DNA of 64,000 bases from Jidongwangia harbinensis (GCF_020216025.1 NZ_JAIWNC010000024.1:1-64000); one strand, 5' to 3'. Counted from the first letter of the stretch, positions 1 through 8,169 are shown. Notes: a model not told the origin generated them from the sequence alone. Translations and numbers: made by a program.

Positions 1-1
1 C

Positions 2-97
2 AACCACCGCCGACGCCACTCAGCACTGGGCTACCGCAGCCCCGCCGACTACGAACGAACCCTGGAAACCGTTACGCTGCAGCAGAGCGCGGCATAA
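2..97 (+). CDS. IS3-family transposase OrfB, C-terminal end only (cut by window edge)
   Basis: The first 31 codons read NHRRRHSALGYRSPADYE and then end at TAA (95-97). The RRRRHSALGYRSPADYE pattern is the signature C-terminus of the DDE integrase subunit (OrfB) of IS3-family insertion sequences. The catalytic domain lies left of the window, so completeness cannot be judged. The likely right inverted repeat follows directly. Only the extreme C-terminus is visible; family assignment rests on this one motif. Confidence 0.75.
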   Translation, partial: NHRRRHSALGYRSPADYERTLETVTLQQSAA

Positions 98-102
98 CCC
101 GG

Positions 103-127
103 TGTCCACATCCCGGGGGGAAGCTCA
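103..127 (+). repeat. Probable right terminal inverted repeat of the IS3-family element
   Basis: Six bases after the transposase stop the sequence runs TGTCCACATCCCGGGG and finishes GGAAGCTCA. It ends in CA, as IS3-family right ends do. The expected left end would begin TGAGCTTCC and lies outside the window. The exact outer boundary (127) and any target duplication after it are inferred. Confidence 0.5.
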
Positions 128-132
128 GGAAC

Positions 133-325
133 GTGTGGAACTTGGGCAAGCACCGCACCGCAACGCCACACACCCCAACCAGCCACCCCCACCGTGCAGA
201 ACTCCGGCACCCACCGCACCGCAAACCCACACACCCCCACCAGCCACCCCCACCGTGCAGAACTCCGGCACCCACCGCACCGCAAACCCACACACCCCAA
301 CCGTGCAGAACTCCGGTGCGCCCAG
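133..325 (+). repeat. Degenerate 61-bp tandem repeat, about 2.8 copies
   Basis: Units start at 133, 194 and 255, spaced 61 bp, with a shortened 48-bp unit to 303 and a partial copy after it. Each unit carries GTGCAGAACTCCGGCACCCA followed by a C/A-rich stretch containing CACCGCACCGC. The strand is strongly C-rich and G-poor. The core GGCACCCACCGC recurs at 444 and, 47 kb away, at 47160-47560, so this is a dispersed family and not just a local duplication. I see no gene between 128 and 726. Confidence 0.8.
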
Positions 326-468
326 CAGCTCCGGCGGACCTGACGTCCAGTTCGACCAGGCCTCACGCGGTGGACGGGGTGCCACCCGGGCAGGGCAGCA
401 CCCTGTCTGGCGGCGAGGCGCGGCAACCCCGCCTGCAACATTCCGGCACACACCGCACCCGAGCGGGG

Positions 469-531
469 CGCCAGGGCGGGGCGCCAGGGCAGGACGCCAG
501 GGCAGGACGCCAGGGCAGGACGCCAGGGCGG
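469..531 (+). repeat. 13-bp minisatellite, about 4.9 copies
   Basis: The unit CGCCAGGGCAGGA repeats in direct head-to-tail order at 469, 482, 495, 508 and 521. The first copy has GGGG in place of AGGA and the last is truncated. It lies in the gene-free stretch between the IS end and the MFS gene. A 13-bp period is not a multiple of three over the array, which argues against a coding role. Confidence 0.85.
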
Positions 532-567
532 TCAACCCGACCATGCGGAACTGCGAGCCACTCGACG

Positions 568-631
568 GCCGACGGCGTGCCGAGCCGACGGCGTGCCGAG
601 CCGACGGCGTGCCGAGCCGACGGCGTGACGG
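568..631 (+). repeat. 16-bp minisatellite, 4 copies
   Basis: The unit GCCGACGGCGTGCCGA repeats at 568, 584, 600 and 616; the last copy diverges at its 3' end (GTGACGG). It is the third distinct tandem array within 500 bp and ends about 95 bp before the start codon of the MFS gene, so it may lie in that gene's upstream region. Any regulatory effect is speculation. Confidence 0.85.
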
Positions 632-726
632 GTCACACGTGGGAGATGTGGCGCTCGTCGTTGTCGCGGCGGGGGCCTGCGCGGAGGGTTGATGGGACGG
701 GACAAGCGACCACGGAAAGGCGGGAC

Positions 727-2031
727 ATGGCCCTGCGACCCGGTGCCCGGGCCTGGGCTGTGTGGACGGTCGGGCTGATCGCGTACGTTGTCGCGGTCCT
801 GCATCGCACCTCTCTCGGTGTCGCCGGCCTCGACGCTCAGGCCCGGTTCGACGTCGGCGCCAGTGCGCTGGCCTCGTTCGCGGTGCTGCAGTTGCTGGTC
901 TACGCCGGTCTGCAGGTTCCGGTCGGGCTGTTGCTGGACCGGTTCGGTTCGCTGCGGCTGATCGTCAGCGGCGGGTTGCTGATGGCGGCCGGCCAGGTGC
1001 TGATCGCGTTCGCGGACGGGGTGACCGGTGCGGTCGCCGGGCGGGTGCTGGTCGGTGCCGGTGACGCGATGACGTTCATCAGCGTGTTGCGCCTGGTGCC
1101 GTTCTGGTTCCCGGCTCGGCGGGTGCCGGTGGTCGCGCAGCTCACCGGCATCATGGGGCAGCTCGGGCAGATCCTCAGCGCGGTGCCGTTGGCCGTGCTG
1201 CTGGCCGGGCGGGGCTGGACGCCGGCGTTCGTGAGTGCGGCGGCGGCCGGGGTGTTCGTGGCGCTGCTGGCGCTGGTCGCGTTGCGGGACACGCCGGAGC
1301 GGCGGATCAACGCGGGGCCTCCGGTGACCGCGGCTCAGGTGGGCGCGGATCTGCGGGGTGCGTGGTTGCATCCGGGCACCCGGCTCGGCCTGTGGTCGCA
1401 TTTCACCACCCAGTTCACCGGCACCGTCTTCGCGCTGATGTGGGGCTTTCCGTTCCTCGTCGCCGGTGCGGGGGTCAGCCGGGAGACCGCCAGCGGGTTG
1501 CTGACCGTGTTCGTGCTGACCGCGATGGCCGCCGGGCCGGTGATCGGCGTGCTGGCGCAGCGGCATCCGTTGCGCCGGTCGTGGCTGGTGCTGGGCGTGG
1601 TGTCGGCGAACGCGGCGGGCTGGGTGCTGGTGCTGGCGTGGCCGGGGCGGCCGCCGTTGCCGGTGCTGGTGCTGCTGGTACTGGCGCTGGGGCTGGGCGG
1701 GCCAGGTTCGATGATCGGGTTCGACTTCGCCCGCACCTTCAATCCGCCGAGCCGGTTGGGCACCGCGACCGGGATCGTGAACGTCGGTGGGTTCGTCGCG
1801 TCGCTGTTGACCATTCTGCTGGTCGGAGTGATCTTGGACGCCCGCACCGGCGGGGCCGCGGCGTACGACATGGGCGACTTCCGGGTGGCCATGTCGGTGC
1901 AGTTCCTGGTGGGTGCGGTGGGGCTGGCCGGCATCCTGCGGACGCGCCGCCTGGCCCGGCGGCGAATGGCCGAGGAGGGCGTGATCGTCCGGCCGCTGCG
2001 CGAGGTGCTGGCGGCCCGGCGCGCCCACTGA
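727..2031 (+). CDS. MFS transporter
   Basis: A 434-residue polytopic membrane protein. Twelve hydrophobic segments are visible. The MFS signature between helices 2 and 3 appears as GLLLDRFGSLRL near residue 65. A basic stretch (RRLARRRMAEE) marks the cytoplasmic C-terminus. I chose ATG 727 because GGAAAGGCGGGAC lies directly upstream and the hydrophobic protein begins there; the open frame extends further left only through repeat DNA. The substrate cannot be read from sequence. The gene stands alone, with the next gene 90 bp downstream. Confidence 0.9.
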   Translation: MALRPGARAWAVWTVGLIAYVVAVLHRTSLGVAGLDAQARFDVGASALASFAVLQLLVYAGLQVPVGLLLDRFGSLRLIVSGGLLMAAGQVLIAFADGVTGAVAGRVLVGAGDAMTFISVLRLVPFWFPARRVPVVAQLTGIMGQLGQILSAVPLAVLLAGRGWTPAFVSAAAAGVFVALLALVALRDTPERRINAGPPVTAAQVGADLRGAWLHPGTRLGLWSHFTTQFTGTVFALMWGFPFLVAGAGVSRETASGLLTVFVLTAMAAGPVIGVLAQRHPLRRSWLVLGVVSANAAGWVLVLAWPGRPPLPVLVLLVLALGLGGPGSMIGFDFARTFNPPSRLGTATGIVNVGGFVASLLTILLVGVILDARTGGAAAYDMGDFRVAMSVQFLVGAVGLAGILRTRRLARRRMAEEGVIVRPLREVLAARRAH

Positions 2032-2121
2032 GGCACCCCCTTACGGGTGGTTTAGCCCGGGCCGTACCGGGTCAAGGCAAGAGGCTTCGACCGAACCAGA
2101 CAGGCATGAGGCAAGGAGGAC

Positions 2122-2901
2122 ATGAGCGAGCAGGCACCGGACCGTCTCTGGTCCGGCAAACAAGTGACCAAGGTGGCCGCGGGGACACTGGCGGCCGTCT
2201 CGGCGGCCGTGATCGGTTCCTTCCTCGGGGTGGCCGGCACGGTGATCGGGGCCGCCGTCGCCAGCATCGTGGGCTCGGTGGGGACGGAGATCTACCAGCG
2301 GTCGTTGGACCGTGGCGCGAAGAAGCTGCAGACGCTCGCTCCGACGTTCATCAAGGCGCCGGCCGCGGTCGGCACACCGGCGGTTCCGGCCGCGTCGGAG
2401 GACGATTCGCCCTCGCACACGGTGCCCGAGGAGGAGCGGACCGAGGCGGAGACCCGGACGCCGCTGCCGTGGCGCCGGGTCGCGCTGGCGGCCGGGGTGC
2501 TGTTCGTGCTGACGCTCGGCACGCTGTCGGTGGTGGAACTGCTGGCCGGTAGGTCGGTGGCCTCGATGGTGGGCAACGACGCGGGCGGCCGCACGACGGT
2601 GAGCCGGCTGGTCGGCGACGACCGCGACGAGCGGCAGCGACCCGCGCCCGCACCGGCCACGTCGTCGGCACCGCAGGAGGAACCGACGTCGACCGGGACG
2701 CCGGACGGTGAGCCGACCGCGACGCCCACCACCGAGGCGCCCAGCACGGCACCGACGACCGGGGCGCCCACCACCGCACCGACGACGGAGGCGCCCACCA
2801 CCGAGGCGCCCACCACCGAAGCACCGGAGACGCAGCAGCAGCAGGATCAGGATCAGCAGGATCAGCAGCAGGACGTGGAACCGGTCACCCCGGACGAGTG
2901 A
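2122..2901 (+). CDS. Hypothetical membrane protein with Thr/Pro- and Gln-rich tail
   Basis: A 259-residue protein of unknown function. Residues about 16-55 are a glycine/alanine-rich hydrophobic stretch (GTVIGAAVASIVGS), and a clear membrane helix lies near 120-140 (AAGVLFVLTLGTLSVVELL). The C-terminal part is a low-complexity tail with repeated TTEAP units (about residues 195-235) followed by a QQQQDQDQQDQQQD run. This looks like an extended extracytoplasmic stalk. An AAGGAGG ribosome site stands 6 bases before ATG 2122. The following DinB-like gene starts at or just after its stop, so the two are probably co-transcribed. Confidence 0.85.
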   Translation: MSEQAPDRLWSGKQVTKVAAGTLAAVSAAVIGSFLGVAGTVIGAAVASIVGSVGTEIYQRSLDRGAKKLQTLAPTFIKAPAAVGTPAVPAASEDDSPSHTVPEEERTEAETRTPLPWRRVALAAGVLFVLTLGTLSVVELLAGRSVASMVGNDAGGRTTVSRLVGDDRDERQRPAPAPATSSAPQEEPTSTGTPDGEPTATPTTEAPSTAPTTGAPTTAPTTEAPTTEAPTTEAPETQQQQDQDQQDQQQDVEPVTPDE

Positions 2902-2915
2902 GGAGTGGTGTCACC

Positions 2916-3425
2916 GTGCAGGCCAAGGATGTACTGATCGAAGGCTTCGGCCGCCTCCCGGACCTGGTCCGGTCCGCGGTCGACGGCCTGTCCGCCGAGC
3001 AGTTGCGGCGGCCGCCGGCCGCCGGCGCCAACACGGTCGCCTGGCTGGTCTGGCACCTCACCCGGGTCCAGGACAGCCACGTGGCCGAACTGCTGGACGC
3101 GGATCAGGTCTACCTGGGCGGCGACTGGCCGTCGCGGTTCGGGCTCAAGGCGGACCCCTCCGACACCGGGTACGGGCACTCGGCCGCCCAGGTGCTGGCG
3201 GTGGCCCCGGAGAGCGGCGGGGCGCTGGTCGACTACTACACGGCGGTGCACGACCGTACCCTCGAGTTTCTGGGTGGTCTGCGCGACGCCGATCTGGACC
3301 GGGTGGTGGACGAGGCGTGGGATCCGCCGGTGACCCTGGGCGTGCGGCTGATCAGCGTGTATGACGACGACACCCAGCACGTGGGCCAGGCGGCCTATGT
3401 GCGGGGCGTCGTCCTCGGCGGCTGA
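2916..3425 (+). CDS. DinB-like (DUF664/mycothiol-dependent type) protein
   Basis: About 169 residues with the four-helix pattern of the DinB/mycothiol-maleylpyruvate-isomerase superfamily, whose members bind a divalent metal through three histidines. Candidate ligands are VWHLTRVQDSH (two His) and DDDTQHVGQ near the C-terminus. Some members are mycothiol S-transferases; the substrate here is unknown. GTG 2916 is preferred because GAGGAG precedes it at good spacing. GTG 2898, overlapping the stop of the upstream gene, would add six residues. The stop at 3425 directly abuts the convergent histidine-kinase gene, leaving no room for a terminator. Confidence 0.85.
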   Translation: MQAKDVLIEGFGRLPDLVRSAVDGLSAEQLRRPPAAGANTVAWLVWHLTRVQDSHVAELLDADQVYLGGDWPSRFGLKADPSDTGYGHSAAQVLAVAPESGGALVDYYTAVHDRTLEFLGGLRDADLDRVVDEAWDPPVTLGVRLISVYDDDTQHVGQAAYVRGVVLGG

Positions 3426-4880
3426 TCAGGACGAGGCGGGCTCGGCGAGCGGCAGGCAGACCAGGAAACGGGTGTCCCCGGGCGCCGATTCCAGGCGGAT
3501 GTCGCCGCCGTGCCCGTTCACCACGATCCGGTACGAGATGTCCAGTCCCAGCCCGGTGCCCTGGCCCACCGCCTTGGTGGTGAAGAACGGCTCGAAGACC
3601 CGCTTCTTCAGTTCCTCGGGTACGCCCGGCCCGGTGTCGCCGACGGACACCAGCACGTGGTCGTCGTCGCGGTAGGTCCGGATGGTGAGCGTGCCCACCC
3701 CGTCCATCGCCTGCACCGCGTTGTCGATCAGGTTGGTCCACACCTGGTTCAGCTCGGCCGGGTGCGCCGGGACCTGCGGTAGCGAGCGGTCGTAGTCCTT
3801 GACCACCGTCACGCCCTTGCCGATCTTGTGGGTGAGCATCACCAGCGTGCTGTCCAGGCCGGTGTGCACGTCGATCCACTGGTGCGCGGCACGGTCCATC
3901 TGTGAGTACTGCTTCGCGGCGGTCACCAGCGACGACACCCGGCTGGTGGCGTTCTCGATGTCGCTCATCAGCTGCTCGGTCTCCAGCGCGTACCCGAGCC
4001 AGTGCACCGCCTGGTCGAGCAGCATGGAGCTGACCTTCTCCTCGATCCCGGCGAGGCAGTCCACGTCGAGGCCGGCCTGGGCGTACACCGGGGCCAGGTC
4101 CCAGCTGCCGGTGATGCCCTTGCTCTCCATCCAGTCGCCGAGTTCGTCCTCCAGGTCGGCGGCCTGCATGGCGGTCAGCGTGGGCGCCTTGGCGGCCTTC
4201 TCGATGACCTCCTCCTGCAGCTCGACCAGCTCGTTCAGCTGTTCGGCGGGCACCTTGCCGGCGGCCAGCATGCCGAGCTTGTGCCGCATGCCGGCGACCC
4301 GCTGGCGCAGCGCGCCGGTGGCCCGGGAGGCGGCCGCGGCCGGGTTGTTCAGCTCGTGCATCAGGCCGGCCGACAACGCGCCCAGCGCGGCGAGCCGCTG
4401 CCGTTCGCTGATCGCCGCCTGCGAGCTGCGCATGCCGAGCGTGAGCCCCTCCAGCAGGTGAATCGCCATCGGGAACCACTCGCGCATCAGCCAGCCGAAG
4501 TCGGCCGCCTCCAGCACGAAGAACTCGGAGTCGTCCAGCGCGCGCATCGACGCCAGGTAGGTGCGGGGCACGCCGTCGTCGCGCAGGTACGCCTGGGTGG
4601 CGCCCATGTACACGCCGCGCTGCTCGGTGCGCACGGTCTGCACATCGTCCTGCCCGACCCGGCGGGTCAGCGAGATGGTGCCGCTGAGCAGGACGAAGAA
4701 CTTGTCCGCCGGGTCGCCCTCGCGCAGCACCCACGCGCCGGCCGGTGCCCGCATGGTGCAGCCGTGCTCGGCGAGCCAGTCGAGCTGCTCGGGGCCGAGC
4801 TTTTCGAACAAGAACAGCGTCCGCAGCTCGTCGCGAGTCAGTCGCCCCGGCTCACACGGGAGCAATACAACGTCGCTCAC
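3426..4880 (-). CDS. Histidine kinase with N-terminal cyclic-nucleotide-binding domain
   Basis: 484 residues without membrane segments, so probably cytosolic. Residues about 10-130 form a Crp/CNMP-type sensor (GAWVLREGDPADKFFVLLSG). The dimerisation/phosphoacceptor helix carries LMHELNNP (His near residue 175), followed by an HATPase domain with NLIDNAVQAMDG, GDTGPGVP and GTGLGL motifs. GTG 4880 is chosen because GGAGG lies 7 bases upstream; a start at 4916 would lack this. It is the last gene of the operon whose preceding gene carries a receiver domain, so the two are probably cognate partners. The ligand of the sensor domain (cNMP, heme or other) is not evident. Confidence 0.9.
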   Translation of the reverse strand: MSDVVLLPCEPGRLTRDELRTLFLFEKLGPEQLDWLAEHGCTMRAPAGAWVLREGDPADKFFVLLSGTISLTRRVGQDDVQTVRTEQRGVYMGATQAYLRDDGVPRTYLASMRALDDSEFFVLEAADFGWLMREWFPMAIHLLEGLTLGMRSSQAAISERQRLAALGALSAGLMHELNNPAAAASRATGALRQRVAGMRHKLGMLAAGKVPAEQLNELVELQEEVIEKAAKAPTLTAMQAADLEDELGDWMESKGITGSWDLAPVYAQAGLDVDCLAGIEEKVSSMLLDQAVHWLGYALETEQLMSDIENATSRVSSLVTAAKQYSQMDRAAHQWIDVHTGLDSTLVMLTHKIGKGVTVVKDYDRSLPQVPAHPAELNQVWTNLIDNAVQAMDGVGTLTIRTYRDDDHVLVSVGDTGPGVPEELKKRVFEPFFTTKAVGQGTGLGLDISYRIVVNGHGGDIRLESAPGDTRFLVCLPLAEPASS

Positions 4881-4950
4881 TGCTTGCCTCCGCTCCGCGG
4901 CTCGGCGCTCGTCCACCGTCGTGGCCCGGCCCGTAGCCTCCCCGCTCCGC

Positions 4951-6609
4951 TCATTGCGCCTCCAGGTAGCGATGCACCAGCGTGACCGCCATCGCGCCCT
5001 CGCCGACCGCCGAGGCCACCCGTTTCACCGAGTTGGCCCGGACGTCGCCGGCGGCGAAGATGCCCGGAACGCTGCACTCCAGGTAGAACGGATCCCGGTC
5101 CCGATTCCATCCCGCCGGACGGGTGCCATTTCGCAGCAGATCCGGGCCGGTGTACACGAACCCGCGCCCGTCCCGGGCGACCGTGTCGCCGAGCCAGTCG
5201 GTGCGCGGTTCCGCACCGATGAACACGAACAGGTAGCCGCACTCCACGGTCGTCTGCGCCGCGCTCTTGCTGTCGCAGATGGTGATCGCCTGCAGGTGGC
5301 CGTCACCCTGCGCGCCGACCACCTCGCACCTGGTCCGGACGTGCACGTTCTCGATCTGGGCCAGCTGCTGAATCAGGTAGTAGGACATGGACGCCTCGAG
5401 CGAGTCGCCGCGCACCAGCAGCGTGACGCTCCGGGCGTACCGGGAGAAGAACAGCGCCGCCTGCCCGGCCGAGTTCGCCCCGCCGACGATGTAGACGTCG
5501 CTGCCGGCGCAGGCCGGCCCCTCGGTGGCGGCCGAACCGTAGTAGACGCCGGAACCGGTCAGTTCCCGCACGCCGTCGGCGGCCAGCGGACGGTACGCGA
5601 CGCCGGTGGCGAGCACCACCGCGTGCGCGGACACCTCGCCACCGTCCGCGAAGTGCAGCGTGCGCGCCGATCCGTCGGCGCGCAGCGCGACCACCTCGCG
5701 GGTGTTCAGCACCTCGGCGGAGAACTTGCCGGCCTGTCGGCGCGCCCGGTCGGTGAGCTGGGCGCCGGAGATGCCGTCCGGGAAGCCCAGGTAGTTCTCG
5801 ATGCGTGAGCTCTGCCCCGCCTGCCCGCCGACCGCCTGCCGTTCCACCAGCAGCGTCTTGAGGCCCTCGGAGGCGCCGTACACGGCCGCGCCCAGCCCGG
5901 CCGGCCCGCCACCCACGATGATCAGATCGTAGAAGTCACGGTTCGGCGCGGTGGACAGCCCGACCGCCTCGGCCAGCGTGCCGGTGCTGGGCTGCGGCAT
6001 GGCCCGGCCGTCCGCGGTCACCACCAGCGGAATCGACTCCGGGCCGACCCCGGCCGCCTCGAGCAGCCGGAGACCCTCCGGTTCGTCGGCGGAGAGCCAG
6101 CGGTACGGCACCAGGTTGCGGGCGAGGAAATCGCGGATCTGGTACGACGGCTCGCTCCACCGGTGCCCGACCACCCGGATGTCGTCCAGTTCCCGGTCGC
6201 CGGTGGCCTGCCAGGCGTCGAGCAGCGCGTCGATCACCGGGTACAGCTTCTCCTCCGGCGGATCCCACGGCTTGAGCAGGTAGTGGTCCACGTCCACCAC
6301 GTTGATCGCCTGGATCGCGGCGTCGGTGTCCGCGTACGCGGTGAGCAGGGCCCGCCGGGCGTGCGGGAACAGGTCCATCGCCTGTTCCAGGAACTCGATG
6401 CCGTTCATCTGCGGCATCCGGTAGTCGGCCAGGATGACCGACACCCGGCCGCCGCGCAGCTTGATCTCCTTGAGCGCCTCGAGTGCCTCGGCGCCCGAGG
6501 AGGCGCGGATGATGCGGTGCTGCTCGCCGTACCGGCGGCGCAGGTCACGGGCGATCGCGCGGGAGACGGAGGGGTCGTCGTCGACGGTCAGGATCGTGGC
6601 ATGGCCCAT
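4951..6609 (-). CDS. Fused response regulator / thioredoxin-reductase-like flavoprotein
   Basis: 552 residues in three parts. Residues 1-130 are a receiver domain: acidic pocket VDDDPS, phospho-acceptor Asp62 in ILADYRMP, and conserved Lys in LLKPWD. Residues about 140-220 look like a cysteine-less glutaredoxin/thioredoxin fold (RVVGHRWSEPS, ESIPLVV). The rest is a TrxB-type FAD/NAD(P)H oxidoreductase with GGGPAG at 233-238, an NAD(P) motif VGGANSAGQA and the FAD motif GIFAAGDV. The place of the usual CATC redox centre reads YYGSAATEGPAC, so both catalytic cysteines are missing. A phosphorylation-controlled flavoprotein acting on something other than thioredoxin is my inference. It lies 10 bp after the zinc-finger gene. 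Confidence 0.9.
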   Translation of the reverse strand: MGHATILTVDDDPSVSRAIARDLRRRYGEQHRIIRASSGAEALEALKEIKLRGGRVSVILADYRMPQMNGIEFLEQAMDLFPHARRALLTAYADTDAAIQAINVVDVDHYLLKPWDPPEEKLYPVIDALLDAWQATGDRELDDIRVVGHRWSEPSYQIRDFLARNLVPYRWLSADEPEGLRLLEAAGVGPESIPLVVTADGRAMPQPSTGTLAEAVGLSTAPNRDFYDLIIVGGGPAGLGAAVYGASEGLKTLLVERQAVGGQAGQSSRIENYLGFPDGISGAQLTDRARRQAGKFSAEVLNTREVVALRADGSARTLHFADGGEVSAHAVVLATGVAYRPLAADGVRELTGSGVYYGSAATEGPACAGSDVYIVGGANSAGQAALFFSRYARSVTLLVRGDSLEASMSYYLIQQLAQIENVHVRTRCEVVGAQGDGHLQAITICDSKSAAQTTVECGYLFVFIGAEPRTDWLGDTVARDGRGFVYTGPDLLRNGTRPAGWNRDRDPFYLECSVPGIFAAGDVRANSVKRVASAVGEGAMAVTLVHRYLEAQ

Positions 6610-6619
6610 GGATCAAACC

Positions 6620-6913
6620 TCAGGTGTGCGAGTACGAGGGGGCGGTGGCGACCCGGAAGGCGACGTTGTCCTGGTAGCACCACCACCAGTCCTCGCCCGG
6701 CTCGTACGACTGGACGAGCGGATGGTCGTCGGCGTGGAAGTGCGCGGTCGCGTGCTTGTGTTCGGAGGAGTCGCAGCAGCCGACGTGGCCGCAGCTCATG
6801 CACATGCGCAGGTGCACCCAGCGGCCGCCGGAGGCGAGGCACTCGACGCAGCCGTTGCCCGAGGGCGTGACGTCCGCGGCCTGGTCGAGATGGGTGCAGG
6901 CGGGTTGGGTCAT
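6620..6913 (-). CDS. UBP-type zinc-finger protein
   Basis: A 97-residue protein that is almost entirely one ZnF-UBP domain: C-x-H near residue 6, CVEC, CMSCGHVGCCDSS and HATAHFHADDHPLV supply the Cys/His ligands, with the typical Trp-rich end EDWWWCYQD. In eukaryotes this fold binds the free C-terminus of ubiquitin. Stand-alone bacterial copies are common in actinomycetes and their ligand is not established. ATG 6913 overlaps the stop of the NAD-kinase gene by 4 bp, so the two are translationally coupled. It may be a docking or adaptor piece for the redox operon. Confidence 0.9.
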   Translation of the reverse strand: MTQPACTHLDQAADVTPSGNGCVECLASGGRWVHLRMCMSCGHVGCCDSSEHKHATAHFHADDHPLVQSYEPGEDWWWCYQDNVAFRVATAPSYSHT

Positions 6914-8100
6914 CGGGTGGTCCTTGTCTCGGGCGGGGATTGGAGGAGGTCGGCGTACTCGGGGTGACGCTCCACGTAGCCGGTGACGAACGGGCAGGTG
7001 ACCACCACCGGGGTGGCCCGGGTCCGGGCGTCGGTCAGCGCGGCCGCGGCCAGCCGGCCGGCCAGCCCGCGACCCTCGAAGGCCTGGTCGATCTCGGTGT
7101 GGGTGAGTTCGACCCGGCCGTCCGCCCGGCGGTAGTGCAGCTTTCCGGCCACCTCGCCGCCGAGCACGATCTCGTAGCGGGACTCCTCGAAGCTGTCCAC
7201 CACGGTGGCGTCCGCGGCGTCGCCCGTACCCACCTGCGCGCTGCCTTCGACCCGCAGCTTGCGGCGGGCCCGCTCGTAGAACGAGGAGCGGCCGAAGCGG
7301 ATCACCTGGGCGGCGGCCGGGATCGGGTGGATGGTCAGCTGGTCGCCGCGCACCGCGTACCCGCGGATGATGCCGTCCACCTCGACGGCGAGCCGGCCGC
7401 TGGTGGGCAGCACGTCGAACTGCAGTTGCTCGTCGAGGGAGAGCATCAGCGAGCGGTTGAACGACGAGTGCGCGGCCGCGGCGCTGACCAGCAGGCCCTC
7501 GACGTTCGGCGAGACCACCGGGCCGCCCGCGGAGAAGCTGTACGCGGTGGAGCCGGTGGGCGTGGCCACGATCACCGCGTCCGCGGCGTAGTTGACGAAG
7601 TTGCTGCCCTCGACCGTGATGCCGACCGCGGCCAGGCCGTCGCCGGGCACCCGGACCAGGGCGATGTCGTTGAACGCGGACACCTCTTCGCCGCCGGGCA
7701 GGCGGGTCCGGACCGCGGTACGCGACTCGATGGTGTACCGGTGTTCGTCGATCGCGGACAGCGCACCGGGCAGGTCCGGCAGGTCGACCTCGGCGAGGAA
7801 GCCCAGCCGGCCCACGTTCACCCCGAGCACCGGGGTCTTGCGGCCCTCGACCAGGCGCATGGTGCGCAGCATGGTGCCGTCGCCGCCGAGGCTGACCAGC
7901 AGCCCGGCGCGCTCGATCATCTCCTCGGCGCCGACCGCCTCGGCGTCGCAGTCGATCCGGGTGATCTCGTCCCGCAGGCCCAGGACGGTGACGCCGCGGG
8001 CGGTGGCCCACTGCACGATCGCGTCGATCGCCGCGCCGCAGTCCCGCCGCGGATGCAGCACCAACCCGACGACCTTGACCATCCCCATGGCGTCACCCAT
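6910..8100 (-). CDS. NAD kinase fused to a C-terminal GNAT-like acetyltransferase domain
   Basis: 396 residues. Residues about 5-290 are an ATP-NAD kinase making NADP from NAD: LVSLGGDGTMLR, the ATPTGSTAYSFSAGGP loop and the C-terminal beta sandwich are intact. Residues about 305-390 match the short COG2388/YidJ-type N-acetyltransferase pattern (EIVLGGEVAGKLHYR, AFEGRGLAGRLA, CPFVTGYVERHPEY). The usual NAD kinase is about 290 residues, so this is a true fusion in a single uninterrupted frame. It is the first gene of the operon and could supply NADPH for the flavoprotein two genes down. ATG 8100 is used; ATG 8088 and 8082 are possible alternatives. Confidence 0.9.
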   Translation of the reverse strand: MGDAMGMVKVVGLVLHPRRDCGAAIDAIVQWATARGVTVLGLRDEITRIDCDAEAVGAEEMIERAGLLVSLGGDGTMLRTMRLVEGRKTPVLGVNVGRLGFLAEVDLPDLPGALSAIDEHRYTIESRTAVRTRLPGGEEVSAFNDIALVRVPGDGLAAVGITVEGSNFVNYAADAVIVATPTGSTAYSFSAGGPVVSPNVEGLLVSAAAAHSSFNRSLMLSLDEQLQFDVLPTSGRLAVEVDGIIRGYAVRGDQLTIHPIPAAAQVIRFGRSSFYERARRKLRVEGSAQVGTGDAADATVVDSFEESRYEIVLGGEVAGKLHYRRADGRVELTHTEIDQAFEGRGLAGRLAAAALTDARTRATPVVVTCPFVTGYVERHPEYADLLQSPPETRTTR

Positions 8101-8169
8101 CGTCCGTCCCTGCCCGAGAGGCGTGCCCGCCCTCGATCAGCCTTGCACGTTCGACCCCAGGTCGGCGAG

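Noticed and set aside
133..726. Long open frame leading into the MFS gene, which could suggest a 632-residue protein
   Set aside because: The extra 198 residues come from tandem repeats; the conserved protein begins at ATG 727 with its own ribosome site.
3426..8100. Long plus-strand open frames opposite the redox operon
   Set aside because: They are shadows of GC-rich codon bias; the minus-strand frames carry clear domains.
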